This document shows positions 37,810-50,689 of a DNA stretch of 64,000 bases, one piece after another (the first letter of the stretch is position 1; each line of letters starts with the position of its first letter). Origin of the DNA: Sinotaia quadrata (lineage: Eukaryota; Mollusca; Gastropoda; Architaenioglossa; Viviparidae). Below the pieces are notes generated by a model. It saw only the letters and a list, made by a program, of their open reading frames with translations. It had not been told where the DNA came from and ran no database searches. A program made the translations under genes and the position numbers. The stretch lies in assembly GCA_028829895.1 (NCBI GenBank), contig CM054181.1, positions 51,157,759-51,221,758 of the forward strand, read 5' to 3'.

Positions 37810-40620
37810 ATTATGTGTTAGCAATTCCTTTTCTTTGTAGATTCTATTTTAACTGCTGTAGTATAGTAGAGTGAATATTATCTATATGTTTCTGACAATA
37901 AGTTAAGTGCTTTAGAATACACACTCACGCATATGTCTATGTTTATATGAATATTTGTTGTATTTATTATATATGTATGAAATTTATGTAAATATTATAC
38001 ATAATGTCTGAAAGTACAGTCATTACAAATAAAACTGAAAATAATGTATAGTAATAGTACTTGTTTATTTTATAATTTAATGACTAATAATACAGCAGGT
38101 GTATCTGCATATGAAAGGATATATATGAATGGTATTAAGAATGATTTACTAAATAATTAAATTCTTCAAGGCCAAATAAATAAATATATACACGGTAACA
38201 CCTCTTCACCTATCTGAATTTGACCACTGAGTACCAATTACATTGATCCTGAATATTGCACTAAAATATTGTTGCACATGTAATATTTGTAGATGCTATA
38301 TTGAATAAATGTAATGTAAAAATAATATTAGAAATAACTTGAAAATTATTTATGTCACATTATTTATTTATTTTTTAAAATAAACATATACAACTATGGC
38401 AGCTACATACCAACTGATATGGTAAATAATGTAGTCATTTTCAGTCATAAAAATAATAATGTTTCTCAGTAGGCCTACCTAAATGAATTTGAAATCAATG
38501 AAACCCATTTATAGTAATACTGATTTCCTAGACAGTTCACTAATAAAATGTTAATACATACTGACTATGCATTCTATGAAAATGGCACTTTATAAGTATT
38601 TATATGCATTGTATAAATATAATCATTAGACATAAAACTGGATAATAATTTTATTTATTTATGTCGTTTCAAGATCAACTAAACATAAAATGATGATTTA
38701 AGAAAGGTTAAAGGGAAGAAATGCTGCTTTTGATCGTGAGCTTGAACATTCTTTCCTCTTGAGATAAGAGAGTTAACGGATTATAACATACGACGCATGT
38801 GTTCGAGGCCTTCTAAGTTAAAGTTAAGCATTTCAAACACTCTTTTACATGTATGTCATTTAGGTAACTATTGTTGTATTTGCCTTTCAGAAATAAAGTG
38901 TGCTTTTGTTTAAAGTAAAAATGTAAATCAGAACTGTAGACAAGAATTTTTGTTGTTGTTGTTCTTGTTTGGCGGGGGGGGAACACTACGTTAATTTTCT
39001 TGTGAAAAGAAGTCGAGTGTCTGGTTTGGAGTTGTAGCTAGTCTTGTACATTTCATTGGTTTTTCAGAAGAGAAATTACGAATTCTATGATTGTTAGCAT
39101 AGTTGACTGAATTCATGAATATTATTAAATATTAAAATTATTTTTTAAAGGTACATTCACACAGCAAAACAAAAAGGACATTCTAATATGGTAATATATT
39201 TCCTTTATTTACTTTTTCTAATAGTAAAATTTAACAATAGCAAAGCAAAGATTTTGTTTATACCTATTTTTTTTTCTCCCTCTTTTCCGTAGCACTATAA
39301 TAATCCAGGGTTAAATTCAATTATATGTAATAATGTTTGCAACATGCGAGGGACTACTGTAATAAATAAAATAACCACCACCTTCAGCGGTGAAATTATG
39401 TATCAGAACTGCACGTATTTCCTTCCCCAGATTAAAAATATACAAAATAAACTCTCCCTCACCTCACCTCCATATACGCACTCAACGGTATGATGACACA
39501 GAGACAAAAGATATTATCTCCCTCAGTAATACATCAAAGATTCAAAATATTTCATAATAGATTATCAACTTGTATATATTTCATTTACACACAAGCATGC
39601 TACCTGAGCGCACGCACATACACACACATACACGCACACACACACACACACACACAAGAAACTTAAACACAAATAGTACTGATACTGTCACCGGAGTGGA
39701 AGGTAAGATAAAAGATTATCACAGACACAGACAGATAATAAGGAAGACTAATAGCAGAATATACTACAAAACGGATTAAATTACACGTGCAGGGAGATTA
39801 TAATTTTGCAAGCACAGTCACCATCAATCACTCAAAACACATTATTACTTCTCTGAATGAATTACATTAGTACTTTACATAATTCATGCTAGTCAGCGTC
39901 TGCATGCCATATAACTGTTTCGTAAATGATAATGAAGTTCTGCGTGCTTATAAATAGCATACACTGACTTATCAAAGGCAATTCTGAGAATATTATCAAC
40001 ATATTTCCAATCTAATACATTTCTCAATAAGATTAGCAATAATAACATGAAAAATAAAACAACAAAATCAACATCAATAATAATAAATAAAATAACGCTA
40101 ATCATAACAGCAATGTTCAGTACATTAATAACAACAATAATAGAAGTACAACTAATTATTAGTGTAATGTGAGTTTTTATCATATGATTGAACTACCAAT
40201 TATGTCATCATAAATACAATTATTTTATACTGTTGAAAACAACTAGACTGTTCAAGTCAGAATGCACAGTTATATCTTAAATTTGTCGATATATAAATAC
40301 ACGAAAGGTATATTAAATACGTCAGATAGTGCATCAGTTTAAGTACCCAGTCGCAAATGTTTATTAAAAAACACAGCCTTCAACCCGGTTATTTCCCCTT
40401 CATTGAAACTGTTTCAATAAAAAAGTAAAGAGCTCATCTCTGCTTAAATAGTGCCTTCAAATAACAATATTAACATAAATATGTCAGTTGATTCAAAATA
40501 TATCTTACAATGATAACGCATGTTAAGATAATATTAATACAATTATATGTATACCATACTTCATCACAAGTGACTTAAACTGGTCAACTACACAATCAGA
40601 TTTTGAACCCAACATCATTT
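37810..40620. repeat. Paralogous flank block of unit E
   Basis: Aligns in order with 27620-31915 but lacks the solo LTR and about 230 bp present at 30020-30270. It includes a CA microsatellite (39618-39657) and a 3'-flank block (40390-40615) like those beside B and D. No gene seen. Confidence 0.75.
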
Positions 40621-40716
40621 CACTATTGACTGTAACTCCTATTAAATGGAGAGTTCTAAACATGAAAGAATCCAAGATAAATAACAACTACAACCAAAAC
40701 CAAAACCATAGAAACA

Positions 40717-40717
40717 A

Positions 40718-40801
<84 letters not shown>
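40717..40801. repeat. (CT)n(AC)n compound microsatellite
   Basis: CT run then CA run. The same CT-CA junction occurs at 50564-50671, and sequence homology between units E and F begins here. Confidence 0.9.
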
Positions 40802-40804
<3 letters not shown>

Positions 40805-42485
40805 TCTCCAGCACTGAATCTGTCATAGAATGATAATAAAAAAAATATCACAGGCACAGACAGATAAACTGGAAGACTAATACAGTAATAGCAGAACTTT
40901 CATAGAAAATCATACAAAGCAGAATTATATTACACTAGTTACAGGAAGATTATAATTTTGCAAGCACAGTCACCATCTGTCACTCAAAACACATTATTAC
41001 TACTCTGAATGAATTACATTTGTACTTTGTGTAATTTATATGAAATAGCTTCTGAATGCCATATCATTTCATAAATCATTGTGATGTTTTGCTGGGAGAT
41101 GTACAAGATGTTAATTCTCCACCAACCTGGGCCACCCATCACCTTAGGCTGATAACCAAAACACACCTTCTGTGCAACACAGAAAGATGAATGATAGAAT
41201 AGATAATGTAGAATAGAAGAGTGATAATTTTAGAAGATAGCTCAAGTACCCTGATACACAGTCAGGATAGTAAGTAAATAAGGTGAGACTCCAACATATA
41301 ACATGTAAGTGAGTCAAGCTAAAATGGTCTATGTATCAACAATAAATGTAATCAAAATCAACAAGCTAGATGGTAGGTTTATGTGTAGTCTATTTTTTAG
41401 AGGAGGGGTGGTGTGGGCTGCATAAACCATTATGTGACAATCATAATGATATTCTGCATGCTTATGAATGGCATAAACTGACTTATCAAAGGCAATTATG
41501 AGAATATTTATCAGCATATTTCCAATTTAAACACAATAAAGCAACAAAAACCAACAATAATAAACAAAACAGTGACTCTAATAATAGCAACAATATTCAC
41601 TACAAATAACTATGAATAAAAGCAAACTTAATTATAAGTGTATAATTATAAGTGTAATATGAGCAATTAGAATTGTGTTCAACTACCAAATAAATAATCA
41701 CAAATATAAATAATAATTTGTTATGCTCAAAACAACTAGACTGTCCACATCAGTGAACACATGTATGTATGAAAAACTGACGATATATAAATACATGAAA
41801 AACATAAAATATATCACATTGTTACTCTGTGCACCAGTGTAACTGTAAGTACCCAATCACAATTGTTTAAGAAAAACAACCCCCCAAATGATGACCGATA
41901 TGGGTATCCTCTGCATATTGAGACAAATTAATAGAAAATATTGCTTACTGAGTAGAGAACAGATACTGAAATATGTGTAGCAGTGTTGATGATTGCATAA
42001 TATTTTGGCCTAGAGCTCTATGTTCATAATCACTTAATTATTTCCAACTAGACCAGCTCTATGTTCATAAACACTTAATTATTTTTGACTATTGCTCTCA
42101 CTCTCAGTAACAGAATTTAGACACTGATGCATCATTAGGAATACTGTAAGAATAATATATGATGAATGCTATTTTGATAACAAATGCAGGTTTACACCAC
42201 TGCTAAATTATTTTTGCACTACTCAACATTTTATGTTAAACAGGATTAGTTTAAGGTATGAAATGTTTAAGTGATATGTTTGAAAATCAGGTATATTGAT
42301 TTATTCTGATACAGGAAAAAATGTCTAGTTACAAATAGTTTACTTTGCAAGTGCTATATTTCATTATACAGCAATATGAACATCTAGATGATTCCTACTT
42401 GATTAAGGCAAACTTAAGAAATTATTCCCACATAATATAACAATTTTGTGAAAGCTAGCTTTAAAGGCATAGGATACCTCTGATT

Positions 42486-42660
42486 TCATTTTTATCTGGG
42501 AGGATCTCTCCAAATGCATTGATAGCAGTAGAAGAACAATTCGGTCAAAGATGAGTATAGCTGAATGCTAATTCAACCTCAGCTCTTACCACAAGATAAT
42601 GAAAATTGTCAGCATGAAAGTTGCATCCCACAGCCAGAAATTTGTGGCTTTCATTTTGGT
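42486..42660 (-). pseudogene. Decayed IFIT-like fragment in the E flank
   Basis: The - strand reads peptide words Y-L-V-V-R-A-E-V-E-L-A-F-S-Y-T-H-L, a stop, then S-T-A-I-N-A-F-G-E-I-L-P, matching the TPR segment Y-L-V-I-K-A-K-A-E-x-A-F-S-Y-T-R-F...F-E-E-I-L-P of genes B, D and E. Only about 55 codons are recognisable and no exon ends survive. Confidence 0.75.
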
Positions 42661-43265
42661 CTTGAGAATTCATGAAGAAGATTTAGAACATTACTCGTAG
42701 TGTCAGTGAATGCTCACAAAGACTCTAGAACACCCAGTGTGATGTACTTTGATAGTGCATGCAAAGTTCGGGAAGATTCTCTCAGGTGTGCTTGTGAGTG
42801 CATAAAAGATTCTGGAACAGCTGTGTAACCATGTCTAGAAGGGGTATGAGGACCCTCACCTGACCAAGAAAGACAGTGACGTGTTGCAAACAGTTGCACA
42901 TGCCATTGACAGCCGCCATCTTTGAAAAAGTTATGTGCATTGACTTTAATTATTTCTCTGAAACTTTACTCTCATTCCGGAGATGATATACATGAACTTG
43001 ATTATATATTTATGTTGACTGCTAATGTCTATGCTGGGATAAGCGTTAATTGAACATTGTTGTGAAGTGATGTAAATGTCAATGCTCTTTGATTATATTC
43101 ATATGTTGTATATTTAACTGTTGATTTAATAAATTTATTAACCTTCTTACACATATCAATAACCATATGTTGGAGAAGACAGTAGATGGATCGGAGCTTG
43201 CTAAATATAGATTAAAAGATGGGTTTGTCTTCTCCTTTGGTAAGACGTTTTCCACCTATGGAAAA

Positions 43266-44382
43266 TGTGACAGACTTCTGACCGAATTCTGTGTCACGAA
43301 CTTCTGACCCACATCCAAAACTCGAATATCATATTTGAATTGAATTCCTTTGTTAGAACCTTCCCGTCGTGCACCAGCATGAGGAAAAAACAACAGTGAG
43401 TTCATCCCTTGTTATGTAACTTTAGACAACAGTCGAGAAAGTTCGGATCAACAAACATACCTCATGATCTAGTCACGTGATGCATTCATGCACTACAATA
43501 AATACTCTTAACGCGGTAATATTCTTTACTCATAATGCAAACCGGCTGACACACACCAGCTCTCGAGCACCTTAGTCGCCGAATATCTTGCTGAGTCAGA
43601 AAGGAACATAGGAACCCGTGTCTTGTGCAGTAATTCTACTTTAAGAAGTACGAGTTCTTCTCTGCCTTATAATACGTTCTACGTATTATTGCCACCTTCG
43701 CATTGGGTGTGTGTTCCTTTATTCAACCTTGGACGGACGACGTTATAATTCCGTACCGCCTTTGTTGATGGTGTTCTGCCATGACGAAACCCTAGTGTAA
43801 CAAGTCGAGAGACGACAAGTTATTGGAGCTACGGATCGTACAGTGCAAGCATCGCTTGATATGTGGAAGGATCGAACTGACCTTAGACCACGTGTTCAGA
43901 TAAGTAACTAACCCGAACTCTGAATCCATCGAATGTGCTGGCAAAAATAACTTTCTCGAACATTAACTTTCAAGCAGATTGAACTTGCCTTAGTTTAGAT
44001 CTGAAGCTGTGTCTTCGTAATTGATTGTTATTGTTAAATATTAACTATTAAATTCTTTTATTGTTAATACCTCTTTCGTATTGATTTTTATGCATATAGA
44101 CCTAATCGTGGTTTGGATGGGGGATCGACTGAGCTAAATGTAACATTTTGAGTGCATAAAGATTTAAGAGAGTGTTAACGGTTTCAAAGCCGGCTATTGT
44201 ACACAAGTTGTCTGTTCGTGAATCTGTTTGTCTGTACTACAAAGGCGCATTTTCATATGAGACGAAAGATAATTTGAGCAACCAGTCTGTTTAAGGAAAG
44301 AGGAGAATTAATTTATCTAATTAAATTAAAGTTCTGTAAAATTCCTAAGCAGGGTCTTTAAATAAAAACTGGACATGTAATA
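43266..44382 (+). mobile_element. Solo LTR in the E flank
   Basis: 1117 bp from TGTGACAG to ATGTAATA. The 3' part (GAGCAACCAGTCTG, AGCAGGGTCTTTAAATAAAAAC, then TGGACATGTAATA) matches the intact gypsy LTR of 55887-57434 read on its coding strand. The empty site is preserved at 53130 (CCACCTATGGAAATATTGTG). Flanks GAAAA (43261-43265) and GAAAT (44383-44387) are a 5-bp target duplication with one change. No internal domain remains. Confidence 0.8.
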
Positions 44383-45616
44383 GAAATATTGTGTGATGGT
44401 AAATATATGTCTTTAATGTTGTGAAAAAGAAAACATTTACAGTGCCCATATATCCACCTAGAGTGAGAGAGACGAGTGGAGTCTTCTGGAGAATTATTAA
44501 GAGCATAAATCAGAATTCTAATCACTTGTAATTAGTCATGAGTATTACTAAGAATAAGATGGTGTAGGCATCCTTTCATCTGTCCATCCATCTATCTACT
44601 AACCTCTCCGTCTATGTACGTACACTTGTATGCATTCATTAATCAATTAAAAAAATCTATAGTTAAATGGTCTTCTAAAAACAAATTACAACAATCCATA
44701 AGTCATGTGATCCTTACTCTTTGTAATAAAGCTAAAGCTGTAACATTAAAATAAAAATATTTTACTATACAACGAGAAATGATATTAGATTACAAATCAT
44801 TCATGACACTATGTATCCACACATATGATTTTTAAAAAATCCTTGATCATTTGATGACATTAAGAAAATCTAGAACATAAAATGATATTATGTACACATT
44901 TAGTTTAGCAAACCCTTGATGCCATTATCTAAATCATTAAAAGATATTACGGAGACACAAATCCTTGATAATAATAAAAAAAAGTCAAGAGTAGGAAATG
45001 TTATAATGTATACATATATAATTTTATTTGATATATATATACATATATAATAATATTTGATGATACTAGAATGTCAAGAATAGGAAATGATATTATGCAC
45101 AACATTCAGCATTACCTTGAAAGCACTAAAAAAAATGTCTAGAATTCGAAAATGTAGTAAACACAAAGAGTAAGTGCATAATGTATTGGCAGTTAAGATG
45201 CCAAACTATGTAACTGTGAAGCTATAATGAACATTATATAACTGCTATAATACTAATAGTACTATTAAAAATAACCAATACTACTAAAGGTGGATTTGTA
45301 AATGTGTTAGTCAAACTGGGAAACGGAATTTGAATCTAATTTTATGCTAATAATTTGAGTGTTTCTTTAGTGAGTCAAGAAATATTAAAAGTATTATCAA
45401 ATAAAAAGAAAAGAATAATCTCCCTATTTCTCTAATAAGTTAGATTTCTCTTATTTGTGAGGATATTCAAGGCTAGAGGAAATATCAGTAACATCAGTAG
45501 TGATGACAATGACAAGAGAGTAGAAATATAGCATACCTTTCCTCTTGGTATCACTATATTCTTCTTTCTTTTTAAGTGTCATTAACATTAATGAGAACAG
45601 TGCAAAGTTCAGAAAT

Positions 45617-48321
45617 TCAGATGCCCATAAAAAAGTACAGGAGATTACAGATGACGTTCACTTGGCCCTCAGATAACTGCTCTCTTTCCTCCAGAACCAT
45701 ATCCAGTAAGTCTGGTGGACAAGTCATTGACCGGTGTCCTTTCAGCAACTTTGGCACGTGGTCTCCTCCTATAAGAAGCAAGACAGTGCTTAGCCGATGT
45801 GATGCGTGACGTATGTAGGTGCGAAACTCCTTTGAAGGATGCTCTTCTCCTGCTACAACCACAACCAGTTTACTCCTTTTCATAACTGCCAACACACCTT
45901 CCTCCTCTGGACCAGTTGGTGCATCCTCCTCCAGGCGTGTGGTCAGAAGTCCACATGATTTGTGCAGAAAACGAGCCAAGGCATGGGCAGTCTTTATCTG
46001 GGCATCGGTCTGGGAGTCATGGATAACCATCACATCCCAGGTGACATCAGAGGTGAAACCATCTGTGCTATTGGTATCTTCAGAGCTGCTTGATGCTTGC
46101 TGATTTCTCTCGAAATAATAACAGAATGCAGACCGGAAGTGTTCTTGGGCAGAAGTAGCAACAGATGAATCTCCAAGAAAAGTCTGACGTCCTGCTTCCA
46201 AATAAATCTTTTGGGCAAAATTTTTGTCTTTAAATGATTCTAAGATAGTGCTCTCTTGTGACTCATCTTTAACTAATTTCATTAAGTCTAATGCTGTCAC
46301 GGCATCCGAATACTGTCCCAGCTCAACACAATTTTTAATGCGCATTTCCAAAAAGTCTGCTTGGATTTCTTCTTTCGAGGACATGCTTTCAAGCTCCTGT
46401 AATAGCAAAGAGGACTCCTTGTGCTTCCTGATAAGCTGAAGCAGTTTTGCCTTTTCCTTTAGTTTGTTTTCCCTAGTCATATCATACTGATCTACTTCAC
46501 TAAAAAGTGCTTCAAAAGAATGCCAGACTACTCCCAGGAGACCTTGTACCTGCGAATTCTTGGAGTACAGTTTCGATTGCAAAGACAGGGCTCTGTTAAA
46601 CATATCTCTCTTTTCTTCTTTTAAGATCTGTTTTCTTTCTTCACTTGTCTCAATTTTGATCATCTCCTCAAGAATGAAGCCTGACTGTTCGAATGCATTG
46701 ATTCTATCTATAGATCCTTCTGGAAGTACATCAATACAACAAAGTTTCTGAAGAATGTCTAATGCTTTCTGATACTCTCCTAAAGCTTTGTACATTAATG
46801 CAAGATCGTACATGGCTCGCGTATTTTCTTCCCCACTGAATTCAATAGCTTTGTTTAAGTATTCAATTACTTTGGGAACATACTCATCATCCCATGAAAA
46901 CTTTGTTTCTTTTGTTGGAGACTTGATTTGACTCTGAAGTCTTTTAATTTCTAAATCGTTTGATTGAACTCTCTTAGAATCTCGCCAAACAGAGACTTCC
47001 TCACTTGTTGGTGTTGCTTTGTAACACGTTGCACCCATGTCCACTTTCTCATTCTGAACAGTAATTAGTGACATTTGGGCAAGACTATGCTGAGTACCTT
47101 CAATTTCATTTACTTTTTTTGGAAGTATCAAAGTATTATTGCATTTTCCCCTGAAGACGGAGCCATCACCAGATGCAGGCAGCCCAGTATTAAAAGGAAA
47201 GACTTGTTCTCGACAGTGATGTTCATCAACTACCTGACTATAACGTCTATCCCGTTCGTGATAATTATAATGATGTACACGTATATCTCTGTTAGGTCGT
47301 ACTTTCGAATCATAACTTTGGAAAAGGTCCTTATGGTACTTTTTGTCTGTCTGCATGGCTTTATAGGTCAAGGCAATATGATGATATACTGTTGACGAGT
47401 GTCTAAATGAATCTGCTTTCAGCAAAAGTTCAAGGCAATATTCCAGTTTATACTTAGAATAGCGAAATATTCTCGAGCTTTTAGCGAGAACTGAATTGTC
47501 AGCGTCATCAAGCTCCAATGCCTTCTCGCAAGCCTCAGCTGCAGTTTTCATGCCTGATGCCCGATGCAAAGCTACATCTCTTCGATTATTGTTCAACAAC
47601 AGCCCCATTTCGGCATACGCCTTAGCTCTGAGACTTACATTAGAACCGTCTACGACTTCCTGAAGCAAAGAAAGGATTCTATAATTTCGTGCCGAGACAT
47701 CTACCAAAGATTCAGTATGTGGTGTGAATTGTAAATGCGTTGCCCGGCGAAGAGTTAGAGCCAGTCCAAAAGTCCACAATGTTTTTTCTGGTTCTTTCGC
47801 TTGTGGTAAGATCTCTTCAAATGCAGCAATAGCAGTACTGAAAAATTTTGGCCCAAATCGAGTGTAGCTAAATGCTAGTTCAGCTTTAGCTTTTATTACA
47901 AGATAAATAAAATGATCCCCCTTTAATTTTAAAGCCTCTAGTACTTTGAGTTGCTGTTTGGATTCAGAATCGAATCCCATTTCCCTAAGGATTATGGCTT
48001 TGTTCGCCAAGGAAACAATATTTTCATGTTTACCTTCAGCTGCTAAAGCAGAATTTATTTTCTCTAATGCCTCTTTTGGCTGCCTTAGGCGGAAAAGTAG
48101 GAATGCCAATAAATTATATACTCTTGCTGTTTCCAGTGGGGTCTTGTAACCAACAGAAATGGAAGAATCTAGACCGTTTCGAATTCTTTTCATTATGTCA
48201 GTTCCCAGCTGTTCTCGGCAGAACATGAATGAATTGGGGAAGTCCTTTATCTGTTCCCAAAACCCACCGTCTTCTTTTCCATTGATTTCATAATTTTTCT
48301 TAACACGACAGCTATTCACTC
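45617..48321 (-). CDS. Gene E: IFIT-like TPR protein with C-terminal TIR-like domain (large exon)
   Basis: Phase-1 entry GA-GTG-AAT follows the acceptor GTTTTCCGATTTCAG; the GTG at 48319 is an internal Val codon, so the start lies in an upstream exon. Stops at TGA 45617-45619 after F-F-M-G-I. TPR helices about 20-320, the shortest subfamily-2 linker (about 323-465), a second TPR block about 466-740, and a TIR-like domain about 763-900 (W-D-V-M-V-I-H-D, E-D-A-P-T-G-P-E-E-E-G, K-L-V-V-V-V-A-G). In the middle (47551-47700) the DNA is identical to gene B over about 149 bp, while the C-terminal domain matches F and D more closely than B. The frame is intact. Confidence 0.85.
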
Positions 48322-48972
48322 CTGAAATCGGAAAACAAATTCATAAGTGATGTTTGCAATCAAGTTTTTACCAATAGTTTATTGCTGTAAATGAGACTTC
48401 CAGATTAAGTAGATTACAATTTTGTTAAAAACCTAAAACAACGAAGTATTCTAGCTAGTCCATTATGTTTAAATAACATGCATTGCAGGATAATTTTTCA
48501 TTTCAACTAGTGTATAATCTATCTATCTATCTATGTGTGTGCGTGTGTGTGTGTGTATGTGTGAGAGACCAAGTAGTGAGGATCGATGACAGTGAATGGT
48601 AATGATCTAACAAATCAGGCTGACAACTTATATTGGAGGTTGGAGAGGTAGGCGATGGTGAAAGAACAGACACACACACACACACTATGGAAAAAAAAAA
48701 GAAGTTAACTTTGGGTAACAATACTTCAGTCGATAAGAGCTGCATCAGGAATTGCCATGGTCAGTTCCAAATAGCGAACATTCACCTAAGTCCAACTGTT
48801 CTAGAAATTAACTCTGACTTGTTTACGTTTATGGTGCTGAAGTCCCTACAAACTCTCTTCCCCATTACTACGCTACTGGACCAAATATAAAGCATTGCTT
48901 TCACTTAACATAATAGTACGTAAGTGCACTTCTTCATCACTATATAGAATTTATTTGTTTTAATCAACCAAC
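48322..48972 (-). other. Putative intron 1 of gene E
   Basis: 651 bp between the weak donor GTTGGT and acceptor ATTTCAG. Contains GT and CA runs (48535-48560, 48669-48684), no coding signal. Confidence 0.45.
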
Positions 48973-48991
48973 CTTTCTTAGAAGTCTCCAT
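48973..48991 (-). CDS. Proposed start exon of gene E
   Basis: The - strand reads ATG GAG ACT TCT AAG AAA G then GT: M-E-T-S-K-K plus one base, which with GA of the large exon gives a Gly codon (GGA). Conserved in place and phase with B and D. Confidence 0.5.
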
Positions 48992-49072
48992 GTCACTGCG
49001 AAAGCTTGTAAATAAACTGTAAAATTCTACTCATGCACACCCACTTCTTATTGCTGTACCGCATATCAATTC

Positions 49073-49083
49073 GGGGAATACCC
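49073..49083 (-). promoter_or_regulatory. Kappa-B-like site upstream of gene E
   Basis: The - strand reads GGGTATTCCCC, one mismatch from GGGRNNYYCC, 82 bp above the proposed ATG and aligned with the sites of B and D. Confidence 0.45.
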
Positions 49084-49206
49084 GATCATTTTTTACGGTT
49101 CGAGTGCCTTCCATTGGCAAGATTTCGATACTTACAAACATATACATAAAATGAAGCATTATGGGAATATGTTAATTGGTCCACGTATTATACTATTCGC
49201 AAAAAC

Positions 49207-49217
49207 CTTACTTTCGT
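49207..49217 (-). promoter_or_regulatory. Conserved ACGAAAGTAAG element upstream of gene E
   Basis: Third copy of the 11-mer, followed as in D by TGCGAATAGTA a few bases downstream on the - strand. Confidence 0.4.
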
Positions 49218-49499
49218 TATTAAAATGGTTGATTTTGTGTTTTAAGAATTAAAAGAAATTTTTAATGTCAATGTCGTAACTAACACGTTTACTGTTCATT
49301 CATTAATTATTGTCAATAGTTAAATGTGTGGTCCCGATGAAGATTATTTATAGCTGTATCTGCGACTTTTAAATATATAAAGCCAAACGTGGTATTTATA
49401 TTAAATTATTACTGCAGATTAAACTGTTACAACACTTATTTTAAGAGTTCAACCACTCAAAGTACTGAGATCAGAAATAAAGATATGATAACAAATCAT

Positions 49500-50560
49500 A
49501 TGCAAGCAGACAACCTGAATCACTGAACAAGAAACTTATATTTCCTTTAATGATTACATTTTGTTCTGCTTAAAATTTAACAATTCCTTACATGCACACA
49601 CACACACGCACACTGTATATATATATATGCAATACGTTTAATGCAGGTATTATCATTACAAATAAACTAAAAAATAAAGTAATAGTACTCATTTATTCTT
49701 ATATTTTAATGAGTAATAATGCACAAAGTACATTGAATGGTATAAAGAATGATTTAGTAAATAATGCAATTCTTCAAAGCCTAAGAAATAAACATCACCT
49801 TTGTGAATCTGAAATCACTAGTCTCAATCATAATAATTTCCTGAATAGTTCACTAAAACAGAATTTCCAAAGTGGCAAGGTGATAGAACCTAAAAGAAAT
49901 CTGACATTTGACAACAGAACTTACAAAGTAGAAGACTGAAATATTTGGACACAGAACTTAACAAAGTAGTCACAAGGTCGAAATATTTGGACATAGAACT
50001 TACAAAGTAGTCATAAGACTGAAATATTTGGACACAGAACTTACAAAGCAATCAGATTTAACTAATAATAAAATTAAGCATGCAAAATTGTTTGTAAATA
50101 TTATCTATTTGGTAAAAAATTTTCAATGCAATCAGTGTTAGTGATACTACAATTGTATTTGTAAAAGTGTATAAGCTTCAGATATAGCCTCCAAAGAAGG
50201 TGAAAAAGTAAATTAAAATAAAACAAACCCAACATGTTAATTGTCTGATCTGATGTCTGAAAGAAAACAAACGTTAGGTTAACAATAGCAACAGTTCAAA
50301 ATTAGGTGTTTTTTAAAAAATATCATGTGAAATTCAAGTAAATGTTCTAATGTTTGCAAGATGCTAGCAACTACTGAAATAAATAAAATGACCCACCACC
50401 ACCACCACCAGCAACAAAATTACTCATCAAAACCGCAGGTGTTTTCTTGCCTAAATTAAAAGGATACTTCCCTGCCCACACACACTTTATGCATGCTAGC
50501 ATGTAGACAAAAGAGATTATCTCCCTCACTGACATAGATTCAAAATAACAAAAGCTATAA
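49500..50560. repeat. Paralogous flank block of unit F
   Basis: Begins with GACAACCTGAATCACTG, as at 27640, and continues with words shared with 28990-30750 and 38000-39530. Shorter than its relatives because of internal loss. The 49592-49939 open frame lies in it and is not recognised as a gene. Confidence 0.65.
49895..50052. repeat. Tandem repeat, about 50-bp unit, 3 copies
   Basis: ACAGAACTTACAAAGTAGTC, GACTGAAATATTTGGACA recurs three times, present only in unit F. Confidence 0.85.
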
Positions 50561-50563
50561 CAA

Positions 50564-50595
50564 AAGCTCTCTCTCTCTCTCTCACACACAAACAC

Positions 50596-50671
<76 letters not shown>
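50564..50671. repeat. (CT)n(AC)n compound microsatellite
   Basis: Longest CA run of the window. Marks the start of near-identity between units E and F. Confidence 0.95.
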
Positions 50672-50673
<2 letters not shown>

Positions 50674-50689
50674 CACACAGATCACCAGC

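Larger units (their letters stand above)
40802..45616. repeat. Segmental duplication copy 1 (3' flank of gene E)
   Basis: Nearly identical to 50690-54349 (3' flank of gene F) in the stretches compared, for example about 42000-42500 against 51870-52370. The main difference is the 1.1-kb solo LTR at 43266-44382, absent from copy 2. Its first part (40802-41880) is itself an older, diverged duplicate of 39660-40380. Short open frames here are not supported as genes. Confidence 0.85.

Noticed and set aside
42714..42899. Identical 61-codon frames at 42714-42899 and 52583-52768
   Set aside because: Their sameness comes from the segmental duplication; no domain or flanking splice signals.
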